The notes under the pieces were generated by a model. That model was given only the letters and a program-made list of their open reading frames with translations, searched no databases and was not told the origin of the DNA. The translations under genes were made by a program, and so were the position numbers. DNA of 20,827 bases from Fidelibacterota bacterium (lineage in GTDB: Bacteria; Fidelibacterota; UBA8477; JABMPR01), in contig JAUVKO010000007.1 of assembly GCA_030596225.1 (NCBI GenBank), positions 1 through 20,827 of the forward strand. The letters are read 5' to 3'. This document shows positions 13,043-20,686 of this stretch, piece by piece. Positions within the stretch are counted from its first letter, which is position 1; every line of letters begins with the position of its first letter.

Positions 13043-16024
13043 ATGTTCAAATCGGTTCTTACCATGAAGCAACGACCAGGCTTCCGTGATATGATGCAGC
13101 ATCGTGTGCATGAGATATTACTCATCTCAAGCTTGTATGATGCTTTCAAACTTGAGGAGGATGGTCGTCTGGGTGAAATGATCTTCACTGAATATCAGGA
13201 TATGAACCTCTCAAGCGCCCCACGTATCACCAGAGTTTCAACTGCTGATCATGCTCTTAGGAAACTTAGAGCTCGTCACTATGACCTGGTGATCACCATG
13301 ACACGTATCTCAGATATGGATCCGTTTAAGCTGGGAAGGAAGATAAAAAAGAAATACTCATCCGTTCCTGTGATTATGCTAGCTTCTAACCGCCGGGAAT
13401 TCGATTGGGCCACTCAAAGAGTAGAAAATACTGAGGGAATTGATAAAGCCTTTATTTGGTTTGGGGATTCCAGTATTTTTACTGCCATTGTAAAATATAT
13501 TGAAGATAGCATGAATGCTCCCCGTGATATTTTAAAAGGCGGGGCAAGAGCTATCATTGTGGTGGAAGATTCCCCAATATTTTATTCCATTTTTCTGCCT
13601 ATGTTTTACAGTATCATTATCAATACGACCCAAAAGTTGATGAAAAATGAGTACACTGATGAATTGCGTCTTATCAGAATGCGTTCACGCCCAAAAATCC
13701 TGTTAGCCTCTACCTTCGAGGAAGCTACTGAACTATACCGCCGGTATAAGAATAACCTACTTGCAGTGATTTCAGATGTACGCTATCCAAAGGGGGGTAT
13801 TCTTGATCCGGAAGCTGGAGCAAAGTTTGTTAAGATTGTCCAGAAAACTAATCCTACTCTACCTATCATCGTGCAATCAATGGAAAACAATAACAAATCT
13901 GCTACCGTTAAGCTGGGAGTCTATTTTCTGGACAAGAATTCACCTTATCTGCTCCAAAGTCTTCAGAATTTCGCCATGCGACACTGTGGTTTTGGTGATC
14001 TTAATTTTACAACAAAAAAAGGTAAAACCATAGTCAAAGTTCGTCACTTGAATGCCTTGGCAGCTGCACTTTCCTCTGTTCCTATGCAAAGCATTCAATA
14101 TCATTCACGCCGTGACCATTTTTCCAACTGGTTAGCTGTCCGTGGACATTATGATCTGGCTGATTATTTAAAACCTATCAATTTTGAAGATTTTGAAGAT
14201 CCTGAGGATTTTCGTAAGATTCTAATTGAAGCAATTTCCACTCAAATAGCACATCAACAATTTGATAAAATCGGATATTTCAATATCGATACATATAATC
14301 CCGCCATTAAAGCTGTTCGCATCGGTGGCGGTTCTATTGGAGGGAAAGCACGCGGTTTGGCTTTTCTTGCAGCGCATATACGCCGCTTCGATTTCAGTCG
14401 GGAATACTCTGAGATTAAAGTCAATGTCCCCCATTTTGCAGTCATTGCAACCGACATTTATGATCGCTTCCTGAATGTCAACAATTTGCGCTCTAATGCG
14501 CTTGAAGCTGAATCTAACGCTGAAGTTGATGACCTTTTCCGAAAAGCAGTATTCCCGGGAAACTTCACGGATCAGCTACACGCCTACCTGGGAAATCATT
14601 CAGGTCCGATCGCTGTTCGTTCATCAAGCTTACTTGAGGATTCACTCTTCCAGCCTTTTGCGGGAATCTACAGCACCTATATGCTCCCAAACTGTGCTCC
14701 AGCCCTGGATACACGACTATTTCATTTGCTGGAAGCAATAAAATTGGTCTATGCTTCGGGGTTTCATAAAGAAGCTATTGCTTATCTTAAATCCACAGGG
14801 AATCGCCCGGAAGATGAAAAAATGGCAGTGGTCATTCAGCATCTGAGCGGAAAGCGATACAGTGAATACTATTATCCCAGTTTCTCCGGTGTAATCCAAA
14901 CCCTGAATTACTATCCTCAGGGTTCCATGCTGCGTGATGAAGGGATAGTCACGATGGCTCTAGGATTGGGCCAAACTGTAGTGAACGGCGAAAAGGCGCT
15001 CAAATTCAGTCCCAGCAAGCCAGATGTTTTCCCTCAATTTTTCAGTAAAGATTCTATTTTGAAAAATAGTCAATCTCATTTTTATGCCTTGAGAATGACA
15101 GAATGTGACACACCTCTGGAGCAGGATGAAAGCGCAAACCTTTCACAATTGGACCTAAAGACTGCTGAAGAACACGGTAGCCTGGATCAGATCGCCAGCG
15201 TCTATTCTTTCCAGGACGGGCGTTTCCGGGATAGTCTTTTCGAAGACGGTCCACGCATCATCACTTTCGCAAACATTCTCAAGTGGAAATCCCTGCCTTT
15301 AGCTGAGCTGTTTAAAGATATAATGGAGTTCGGGAAGCTCGGCATGGGCTGCGAAGTTGAAATGGAATTTGCTGTCAATTTGTCAGATAAGCGAGAAGAA
15401 CCTGCTGAGCTATCAATTTTGCAGATCCGGCCCATGGTAACATTTGAACGCCCTCATGTAGTGGATGTACAATTAGCTAAAAAGGGCGATGAATTATTTC
15501 ACAGTAATATCTGTCTGGGGAATGGTGATAATGTTGATATTCACGATCTGATCTATATTGACATTGATAAATTTGATATAATGAAAAGTCGACAAATTGC
15601 CAGAGAGCTTAAGGAGATGAATCAGAAGTTCAGTTCTGATAATCCCTATTTACTTGTGGGACCGGGACGATGGGGTACCGCTGATCCGCTCTTAGGTATT
15701 CCGGTAGCTTGGAATTTCATTTCAAATGCCCGGTCAATTGTAGAGGTGGGACTCCCTGACCTATATGTTGATCCCTCTTTTGGCAGTCATTTTTTCCAGA
15801 ATATCACTTCGCTGGGTATCAGCTACTTCACCATCCCTCCCCGACTTTTAAAAGAGAACATGAATATCGAGTGGTTTGAGAGCCAAACCCCCACTACGGA
15901 GACAAAATTCCTGAAACACTTTCACTTTGAGAACCCATTTATCATCCAAGTTAATGGACTCAAGGGCAATGGACATATTTGGCGACCAAATTGTTATCAG
16001 TCAGCGGATGATAATATTCAATGA
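13043..16024 (+). CDS. Dual receiver-like domains fused to a PEP-synthase-type ATP-grasp (PPDK_N) domain
   Basis: This is a large soluble 993-residue protein. Domain 1 (about 22-155) has the receiver fold pattern (DLVITMTRISDMDP, then VPVIMLAS), but the place of the phospho-acceptor Asp is Met86, so it is probably inactive. Domain 2 (about 168-315) keeps the acidic pair E175-D176, acceptor D245 (AVISDVRYP), S279 and K298, so it can plausibly be phosphorylated; it carries an insertion near 190-220. Residues about 425-830 form a PPDK_N/PEP-synthase ATP-binding domain: GGGSIGGKARGLAFL (428-442), AVRSSSLLEDS (524-534), FAGIYST, and LQIRPM near its end. The last ~150 residues include VGPGRWGTADPLLGIP and GSHFFQNI. 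I find no phosphohistidine swivel motif (GG-x-TSHAA type) and no PEP-binding barrel, so this is not a complete PEP synthase. It is perhaps a signal-controlled phosphotransferase or sensor. No good ribosome site precedes 13043; the Met at 13064 is an alternative start. Confidence 0.88.
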   Translation: MFKSVLTMKQRPGFRDMMQHRVHEILLISSLYDAFKLEEDGRLGEMIFTEYQDMNLSSAPRITRVSTADHALRKLRARHYDLVITMTRISDMDPFKLGRKIKKKYSSVPVIMLASNRREFDWATQRVENTEGIDKAFIWFGDSSIFTAIVKYIEDSMNAPRDILKGGARAIIVVEDSPIFYSIFLPMFYSIIINTTQKLMKNEYTDELRLIRMRSRPKILLASTFEEATELYRRYKNNLLAVISDVRYPKGGILDPEAGAKFVKIVQKTNPTLPIIVQSMENNNKSATVKLGVYFLDKNSPYLLQSLQNFAMRHCGFGDLNFTTKKGKTIVKVRHLNALAAALSSVPMQSIQYHSRRDHFSNWLAVRGHYDLADYLKPINFEDFEDPEDFRKILIEAISTQIAHQQFDKIGYFNIDTYNPAIKAVRIGGGSIGGKARGLAFLAAHIRRFDFSREYSEIKVNVPHFAVIATDIYDRFLNVNNLRSNALEAESNAEVDDLFRKAVFPGNFTDQLHAYLGNHSGPIAVRSSSLLEDSLFQPFAGIYSTYMLPNCAPALDTRLFHLLEAIKLVYASGFHKEAIAYLKSTGNRPEDEKMAVVIQHLSGKRYSEYYYPSFSGVIQTLNYYPQGSMLRDEGIVTMALGLGQTVVNGEKALKFSPSKPDVFPQFFSKDSILKNSQSHFYALRMTECDTPLEQDESANLSQLDLKTAEEHGSLDQIASVYSFQDGRFRDSLFEDGPRIITFANILKWKSLPLAELFKDIMEFGKLGMGCEVEMEFAVNLSDKREEPAELSILQIRPMVTFERPHVVDVQLAKKGDELFHSNICLGNGDNVDIHDLIYIDIDKFDIMKSRQIARELKEMNQKFSSDNPYLLVGPGRWGTADPLLGIPVAWNFISNARSIVEVGLPDLYVDPSFGSHFFQNITSLGISYFTIPPRLLKENMNIEWFESQTPTTETKFLKHFHFENPFIIQVNGLKGNGHIWRPNCYQSADDNIQ

Positions 16025-16092
16025 AATTGGTATTGAGCACTATCTATTATTTATTATGTTCATGGACAAGTTGAACAAAGAGGATAATCAAC

Positions 16093-16539
16093 ATGCGTAA
16101 ATTGATGTTTATAATACTAAGTTTAATTTTTGTTGTTGTTTCTATTAATGCTCAAGGATCCGGGATTGGAGTTGGCTTATCTACCAGTGGTATTAGTAGT
16201 GGTTTATGTGGGAAATACTGGATGGGTGGGTCTAGTGCAATCGCTGTCCAAGTGGGGTTACCGAGTAGCTTAGATGTAGATTATTTACTACACAAACCGG
16301 ATATGCTTAAGCTGACAGATGCCCCTACCCCAATCTACTATGGACTAGGTATTGGTATAAGTAGCTCTGAAAACGATGCAGGTGACTCTAAACTTGGTAT
16401 AGGAGTACGTGGAATTATCGGTATCAGCTACTATGTCTCAGCTTACCCCCTTGATATATTTATAGAAAGTACCCCCACTATAGGTATTGTAGGAGATTCT
16501 AATTTCGGAGGAAGTTTCGGTTTCCGTTATTTCTTTTAA
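16093..16539 (+). CDS. Small exported barrel-like protein
   Basis: This 148-residue protein has a clear signal peptide: MRK, then a hydrophobic core FIILSLIFVVVS, with likely cleavage after INA at residue 20. The mature part is Gly/Ser-rich with alternating strand-like segments (GIGVGLSTSGISSG, YYGLGIGIS, KLGIGVRGIIGISYYV, GGSFGFRYFF) and ends in Phe. These are features of small outer-membrane beta-barrel proteins. No enzyme motif is seen. AAAGAGG lies at good distance before ATG, and a terminator follows the stop, so it is probably a single-gene or end-of-operon unit 68 bases after the receiver/ATP-grasp gene. The role is unknown; membrane insertion is inference. Confidence 0.85.
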   Translation: MRKLMFIILSLIFVVVSINAQGSGIGVGLSTSGISSGLCGKYWMGGSSAIAVQVGLPSSLDVDYLLHKPDMLKLTDAPTPIYYGLGIGISSSENDAGDSKLGIGVRGIIGISYYVSAYPLDIFIESTPTIGIVGDSNFGGSFGFRYFF

Positions 16540-16560
16540 TAACCAACAACCTTTTTTCTA

Positions 16561-16592
16561 AAGCCCCATTTTCTAATTTATGGGACTTTTTT
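16561..16592 (+). terminator. Rho-independent terminator after the barrel-like gene
   Basis: AAGCCCCAT (16561-16569) pairs with ATGGGACTT (16580-16588), with one mismatch across a 10-base loop. A run of six T follows (16587-16592). It lies 21 bases after the stop of the small exported protein. Confidence 0.75.
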
Positions 16593-16615
16593 CTTACTAA
16601 AACCAATCGGAATTA

Positions 16616-16776
16616 ATACCAATTGTACTTCAAAAGAGTCTATATGAATTCAAAAGATTTTTCTGTTTTACAATCTTTAAATTTTAACCATAGCTTGAGC
16701 TATGGTTGGAATTTTAAGAGCAGTAAAACTGGAAAAGATGAGGAATGCATAGACTGTTTTGAAGTGTAATTGGTAT
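16616..16776. repeat. MITE-like element, full 161-bp copy (copy A)
   Basis: The element has terminal inverted repeats of 28 bases with 3 mismatches, beginning ATACCAATTGTACTTCAAAA and ending with the complement of ATACCAATTACACTTCAAAA. A TA lies just outside CCAATT...AATTGG on both sides, consistent with a TA target. The centre holds a perfect hairpin, arms AACCATAGCT (16686-16695) and AGCTATGGTT (16698-16707), loop TG. Left and right halves are complementary over much of their length (for example GTTTTAC/GTAAAAC), so the whole element can fold on itself. It has no coding capacity. Two relatives lie at 18885 and 20687. Confidence 0.85.
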
Positions 16777-16814
16777 AAAACCCAGATCATGGAAAGCAAT
16801 TGTAATTCTTTTTG

Positions 16815-16842
16815 TTGAAATCAGGCTGATACAGATTAGTAT
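16815..16842 (+). promoter_or_regulatory. Candidate sigma-70-like promoter for the 606-aa gene
   Basis: TTGAAA (16815-16820), 16 bases, then TAGTAT (16837-16842), about 84 bases before the GTG start. Matches are 5 of 6 and 4 of 6. Weak call; a single site in an AT-rich gap can arise by chance. Confidence 0.25.
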
Positions 16843-16925
16843 TGGCCCAACTATGCTATTCATGCTATGGGAATCTGAACATTGCATTGAAAGCATTAAA
16901 CTGAAACCATTTGTGAGGTTTTTTA

Positions 16926-18746
16926 GTGTCTGAGCCTATTCATAATTTTCACATACCTGTCATGGGCACTGGTCATTCAATTGACACCCCTATCCGGCTT
17001 GCTCATCTAGGAATTACATCTGTTATCTCAATTATCGATGATCTCCTGCTTGAGCGACTTAGGAAATACTATACTGCCCAATACGACTTGCCCTTTGAAC
17101 GTATATCTCCCCGTGAAGAAGACAGTCGCGCTAAACGTATCACTGCCTATTTAGATATGGTTTATGATATTGTCGAAATGAAGATGGAACGTGTTCGTTC
17201 ACTGCCATTTTTTGAAAAGAATGATAAATCCCGCTATTTTGAGCTTCTGCCCGACACGAGCAGTCTGAAAAAAGCATATCATGAACTTATGGCTACAAAA
17301 CCAGGAGATTTACGTGAAGAATTCGCTCATGAACTTAGCCAGAGAATGATTCCCGGCGGTATTGATGTAAATATCATGGTCAAATTGGACCGCATCGATA
17401 CAGATAAACATGGTAAACCACTTGGTGAGGGATTTTCAGATGCTAAAGCTGCTCTGCGTGGATTTGCCAAGAGTAAAGTTGACTCTGCCATGGTCTTCTC
17501 TGCAGGGATTAACCAAAGCCTCTATGGGTACATGACCAAGTACAAAGATTTTTATCGGAATCATGAAGGTGAGATCAGAAAAAAGATCATCCTAAAGGTT
17601 AGTGATTTCCGCTCTGCCATGATCCAGGGTCGCTATATGGCTAAAAAGGGCTTGGAAATCTCAGAGTTCCGGATTGAGTCGGGGTTAAATTGCGGTGGAC
17701 ACGCTTTTGCTTCACCGGGACACCTGCTACCGGTCCTGCTCCAGGATTTCAAGGATAAACGAAAAGAATTAGGAAGTCAATTCCAACCGATCATCCAGCG
17801 TTTTTATGAAAAAATGAGCTGGAAATATCCAAAAGATCTTGAGCATCATCCTGAGATCACTGTTCAAGGGGGCATCGGTAACTATGGTGAAGTACAGCGT
17901 TTGGAAAAGGGCTTTGGAATTGACCGAACCGGTTGGGCTAGTCCATTTTTACTGGTTCCTGAAGCCACCCCTATTGACACCCCAACGCGCGTGCAGTTAA
18001 TGAATTCTACAGATGACAGTCTATATTTGAGTGATGCTTCACCCCTGGGTGTCCCTTTCAATAATCTGAAAGACTCAGGGTCAGAAAGATGGTCAGTAGA
18101 TCGTTACCTAAAAGGCAAACCAGGTTCAGCTTGCCCCAAAGGCTTTTTAGTGTCAAATACTGAGTTCACTGATCGGCCCATTTGCACTGCATCAACAGAA
18201 TATATGACCCATAAATTAGATGAGATCAATAATAGTATGGAATCCGGTGCCGAAAAGGATTCTGCCATTAACAAAGTATTAGCCAAAACCTGCCTCTGCG
18301 AGCATCTGGGTAATGGGGTTCTGATCAGCTTGGGAATTGCACCAGTTGAGCGACACCCGCAGGCTATTTGTCCAGGGCCAAACCTCTCCTGGTTTAATCG
18401 TAATTACTCTCTGGAAGAAATGGTTGACCAGATTTATGGTCGTGGTAAAGATCTACTTGCCAGTAATCGTCCACACATGTTTGCCAAGGAGATGCAACTC
18501 TATGTGGATTATTTTCAATCGCTTATTGATGACGCACTGAAAAATTTAAGGCAGCAGAAAGCATTGCATACTTTTTATGAGAATATGCAGAATGGCTTTG
18601 AGTATTGCAAACAGATCGCCCAGGACATTGCATATCAAGGTGAAAATCTTCCCTCTTTAAGCAAGGCAATTGAACAGCAGGGTAAGAGATTGGACGATTT
18701 CTATCAGAGCTTCAAAGCACGGATCAGTGAAGAGGCAACTGCTTAA
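16926..18746 (+). CDS. Uncharacterised protein with FMN TIM-barrel (nitronate monooxygenase-like) pattern and Cys-rich second half
   Basis: This 606-residue soluble protein starts at GTG, with GTGAGG upstream. The first half follows the order of nitronate-monooxygenase-like FMN barrels: IPVMGTGHSIDTPIRLAHLG at 10-29 (strand 1), ESGLNCGGHAF at 251-261 (compare the usual E-G-x-E-A-GGH), HLLPVLL, then VQGGIGNYGEVQRLEKGFGI at 313-332, WASPFLL and PEATPID. The usual sequences are much diverged, so this is structural inference with modest support. The second half has C403, C420, C456, C458 and C482 (including TCLCEHLG and AICPGP), which could bind a metal or Fe-S cluster, and ends in a helical tail. 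Its size recalls PEP carboxykinase, but I see no P-loop. It is convergent with gdhA. Function unknown. Confidence 0.7.
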   Translation: MSEPIHNFHIPVMGTGHSIDTPIRLAHLGITSVISIIDDLLLERLRKYYTAQYDLPFERISPREEDSRAKRITAYLDMVYDIVEMKMERVRSLPFFEKNDKSRYFELLPDTSSLKKAYHELMATKPGDLREEFAHELSQRMIPGGIDVNIMVKLDRIDTDKHGKPLGEGFSDAKAALRGFAKSKVDSAMVFSAGINQSLYGYMTKYKDFYRNHEGEIRKKIILKVSDFRSAMIQGRYMAKKGLEISEFRIESGLNCGGHAFASPGHLLPVLLQDFKDKRKELGSQFQPIIQRFYEKMSWKYPKDLEHHPEITVQGGIGNYGEVQRLEKGFGIDRTGWASPFLLVPEATPIDTPTRVQLMNSTDDSLYLSDASPLGVPFNNLKDSGSERWSVDRYLKGKPGSACPKGFLVSNTEFTDRPICTASTEYMTHKLDEINNSMESGAEKDSAINKVLAKTCLCEHLGNGVLISLGIAPVERHPQAICPGPNLSWFNRNYSLEEMVDQIYGRGKDLLASNRPHMFAKEMQLYVDYFQSLIDDALKNLRQQKALHTFYENMQNGFEYCKQIAQDIAYQGENLPSLSKAIEQQGKRLDDFYQSFKARISEEATA

Positions 18747-18764
18747 TATAACTGGTTTTGATTT

Positions 18765-18792
18765 GTAGAGTCACAATGCATTGTGACTCTAC
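18765..18792. repeat. Perfect 28-bp palindrome
   Basis: Arms GTAGAGTCACAATG (18765-18778) and CATTGTGACTCTAC (18779-18792) are exactly complementary with no loop, 18 bases after the stop of the 606-aa gene. No T-run follows, so it is not a standard terminator. GTAGAGNCNCAA-type palindromes are dispersed repeats in several phyla (recollection). Confidence 0.8.
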
Positions 18793-18825
18793 TTAATTAC
18801 ATTCCAATAATTCATAATTTTACAT

Positions 18826-18859
18826 AAAAAAAGTGCGGATATAAATCCGCACTTTTTTT
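18826..18859. terminator. Bidirectional rho-independent terminator between the convergent genes
   Basis: AAAAAAAGTGCGGAT (18826-18840) pairs perfectly with ATCCGCACTTTTTTT (18845-18859) across an ATAA loop. It has a GC-containing stem with A-run and T-run flanks, and so should stop transcripts from both the 606-aa gene and gdhA. Confidence 0.92.
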
Positions 18860-18884
18860 ATTTCTGTAACTTGAATCAGGTTTT

Positions 18885-18964
18885 ATACCAATTACACCTC
18901 AAAACAATCTATGCATTCTTCATCTTTTGAATTCATATAGACTCTTTTGAAGTACAATTGGTAT
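18885..18964. repeat. MITE-like element, 80-bp internally deleted copy (copy B)
   Basis: It lies in the opposite orientation to copy A. Read on the minus strand, its first 43 bases are identical to copy A. Its last 37 bases match copy A with 3 differences. The missing 81 bases of copy A lie between two AAAAGAT direct repeats (16652-16658 and 16733-16739), of which copy B keeps one. It ends AATTGGTAT (18956-18964), so the end touches the gdhA stop codon (18966-18964). Confidence 0.9.
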
Positions 18965-20304
18965 TAGACAACACCCTGATCCATCATAGAATCAGCAACC
19001 TTCAAGAAACCGGCAATATTGGCTCCGGCAACATAATCACCGTCAAAGCCATAACGTGCAGCAGTTTCAAAAGCATTATTGTGGATATTCTTCATGATAT
19101 TATGAAGACGTTCATCCACTTCTTCACGGGTCCAGGATAGTCGCAGACTGTTCTGAGACATTTCCAGACCGGAAACAGCAACACCACCTGCATTGGCAGC
19201 TTTTCCAGGACCATAAAGGATCTTGGCAGCTTGGTAAATTTCAATTGCTTCAGGATCAGAAGGCATGTTTGCACCCTCAGAAACCACATAACAACCGTTC
19301 GCGATCAATGCTTCTGCTTCTGCCTCATTCACTTCATTCTGAGTAGCACAAGGAAGGGCAACATCACATTTGGTATACCAAGGACGTTTTCCTTCAAAGA
19401 ATTCAGCGCCAAACTCATCAGCATATTCTTTGATACGACCGCGACGGTTGTTTTTGAGATCCATGACCCAGGTCAGTTTCTCACGATCAATACCGTTTGC
19501 ATCGTAAATCGTTCCTGCAGAATCAGAAAGGGTTACTACTTTACCGCCAAGGTCAAGAACCTTCTCAGTAGCATATTGGGCAACGTTACCACTACCGGAA
19601 ATGGTTACTGTTTTACCTTCAATGCTATCACCACGTGTTTTCAGCATTTCTTCAGCGAAATATACGGTTCCATAACCTGTAGCTTCGGGACGGATCAGAC
19701 TACCGCCCCAATTGCGGGCTTTTCCTGTTAGAACACCTGTGAACTCATTACGCAGTTTTTTATACTGACCAAACATGAAACCAATCTCACGACCGCCAAC
19801 TCCGATGTCACCGGCAGGTACATCTGTGTTTGGACCTATATGGCGAAAAAGTTCTGACATGAAAGACTGAGTAAAACGCATTACTTCTAAATCAGATTTG
19901 CCTTTGGGGTCAAAATCAGATCCACCTTTACCACCACCCATGGGCAAGGTTGTCAAAGCATTTTTAAGAACTTGTTCGAACCCCAGGAACTTCAGGATTC
20001 CAAGATTTACACTTGGATGAAACCTTAAGCCACCTTTGTAAGGACCAATGGCACTATTAAATTCTACACGAAATCCTCGGTTAACTTGAACAGTACCTGA
20101 ATCATCAACCCAGGGAACCCGAAATATGATCACCCGTTCTGGTTCAACGAGGCGCTCAAGGATCTTAGCTTCCCGGTAATGAGGATTACGATCGACAACA
20201 GGCATCAAGGAAGTTACTACTTCTTCAACTGCTTGGATAAACTCTGGCTGAGCCTGGTTCTTTGCTTGAACACCAGCCATAAATTCTGCAACATGATTAG
20301 ACAT
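18964..20304 (-). CDS. gdhA: NAD(P)-dependent glutamate dehydrogenase
   Basis: This 446-residue enzyme, the usual length of the hexameric bacterial type, converts glutamate to 2-oxoglutarate plus ammonia or the reverse. Substrate and catalytic residues are visible: K90 (GPYKGGLRFHP), K126 in LPMGGGKGGSDFDP, and the catalytic-type D166 in DVPAGDIGVGGREIG. The Rossmann motif GSGNVA lies at 237-242. Length and the S-D-S-A-G segment near 260 resemble the E. coli-type NADP enzymes, but coenzyme choice is not certain. An AGGAGG site stands six bases before ATG. The stop TAA directly abuts MITE-like copy B, and the terminator at 18826-18859 lies beyond that element. The gene links amino-acid nitrogen to the 2-oxoacid chemistry of the window. 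Confidence 0.97.
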   Translation of the reverse strand: MSNHVAEFMAGVQAKNQAQPEFIQAVEEVVTSLMPVVDRNPHYREAKILERLVEPERVIIFRVPWVDDSGTVQVNRGFRVEFNSAIGPYKGGLRFHPSVNLGILKFLGFEQVLKNALTTLPMGGGKGGSDFDPKGKSDLEVMRFTQSFMSELFRHIGPNTDVPAGDIGVGGREIGFMFGQYKKLRNEFTGVLTGKARNWGGSLIRPEATGYGTVYFAEEMLKTRGDSIEGKTVTISGSGNVAQYATEKVLDLGGKVVTLSDSAGTIYDANGIDREKLTWVMDLKNNRRGRIKEYADEFGAEFFEGKRPWYTKCDVALPCATQNEVNEAEAEALIANGCYVVSEGANMPSDPEAIEIYQAAKILYGPGKAANAGGVAVSGLEMSQNSLRLSWTREEVDERLHNIMKNIHNNAFETAARYGFDGDYVAGANIAGFLKVADSMMDQGVV

Positions 20305-20686
20305 GCTTACCTCCTAAAAGTTGGACCTCAGCTTTCACACTGCTCTCCTGTTTCCGCATGTCTAAAGATGCGAATGAGATGCCAGTCACTGAATTATCCG
20401 ATATTTGTGCTTTTTTTCATTGCTTTATTAGTGAGACAAATCTTGTGCCATTATTGCGTCAATTGGCAAAAATCACCACTGCAATTATAATAATTCTATT
20501 CATGATACAATTCTTTATAGTTAAATGATTTTCATCATAGAATACGCTCTTTCTATTCTTCATCAAAACTATTGCTTCTTTCAGCAGATGACCATCAGCA
20601 ATTAATTTGGAAGTCAAAGCTATTCTTTCTATGTCGTTAGCTTAAGCAAAAGGAAATATTCGGTGAGTACAACGCTTCAGAGCCTT
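20305..20686. other. Non-coding region upstream of gdhA
   Basis: About 380 AT-rich bases with no credible gene on either strand. It must hold the gdhA promoter and the AGGAGG site. I see no riboswitch, tRNA or strong inverted repeat, and no promoter I would call with confidence. Confidence 0.5.

Noticed and set aside
14222..14474. Overlapping short frames within the receiver/ATP-grasp gene
   Set aside because: They lie within a strongly supported coding region and show no family features.
13043..16024. Complete PEP synthase or pyruvate phosphate dikinase
   Set aside because: Phosphohistidine and PEP-binding domains are not found in the 993 residues.
16025..16033. AATTGGTAT right after the stop of the receiver/ATP-grasp gene, identical to a MITE end
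   Set aside because: No partner end in the correct orientation within a plausible distance; the match is only nine AT-rich bases.
16926..18746. PEP carboxykinase, suggested by size and the gluconeogenic neighbourhood
   Set aside because: No P-loop or PEPCK metal/substrate motifs; the GGH and QGGIG pattern fits a flavin barrel better.
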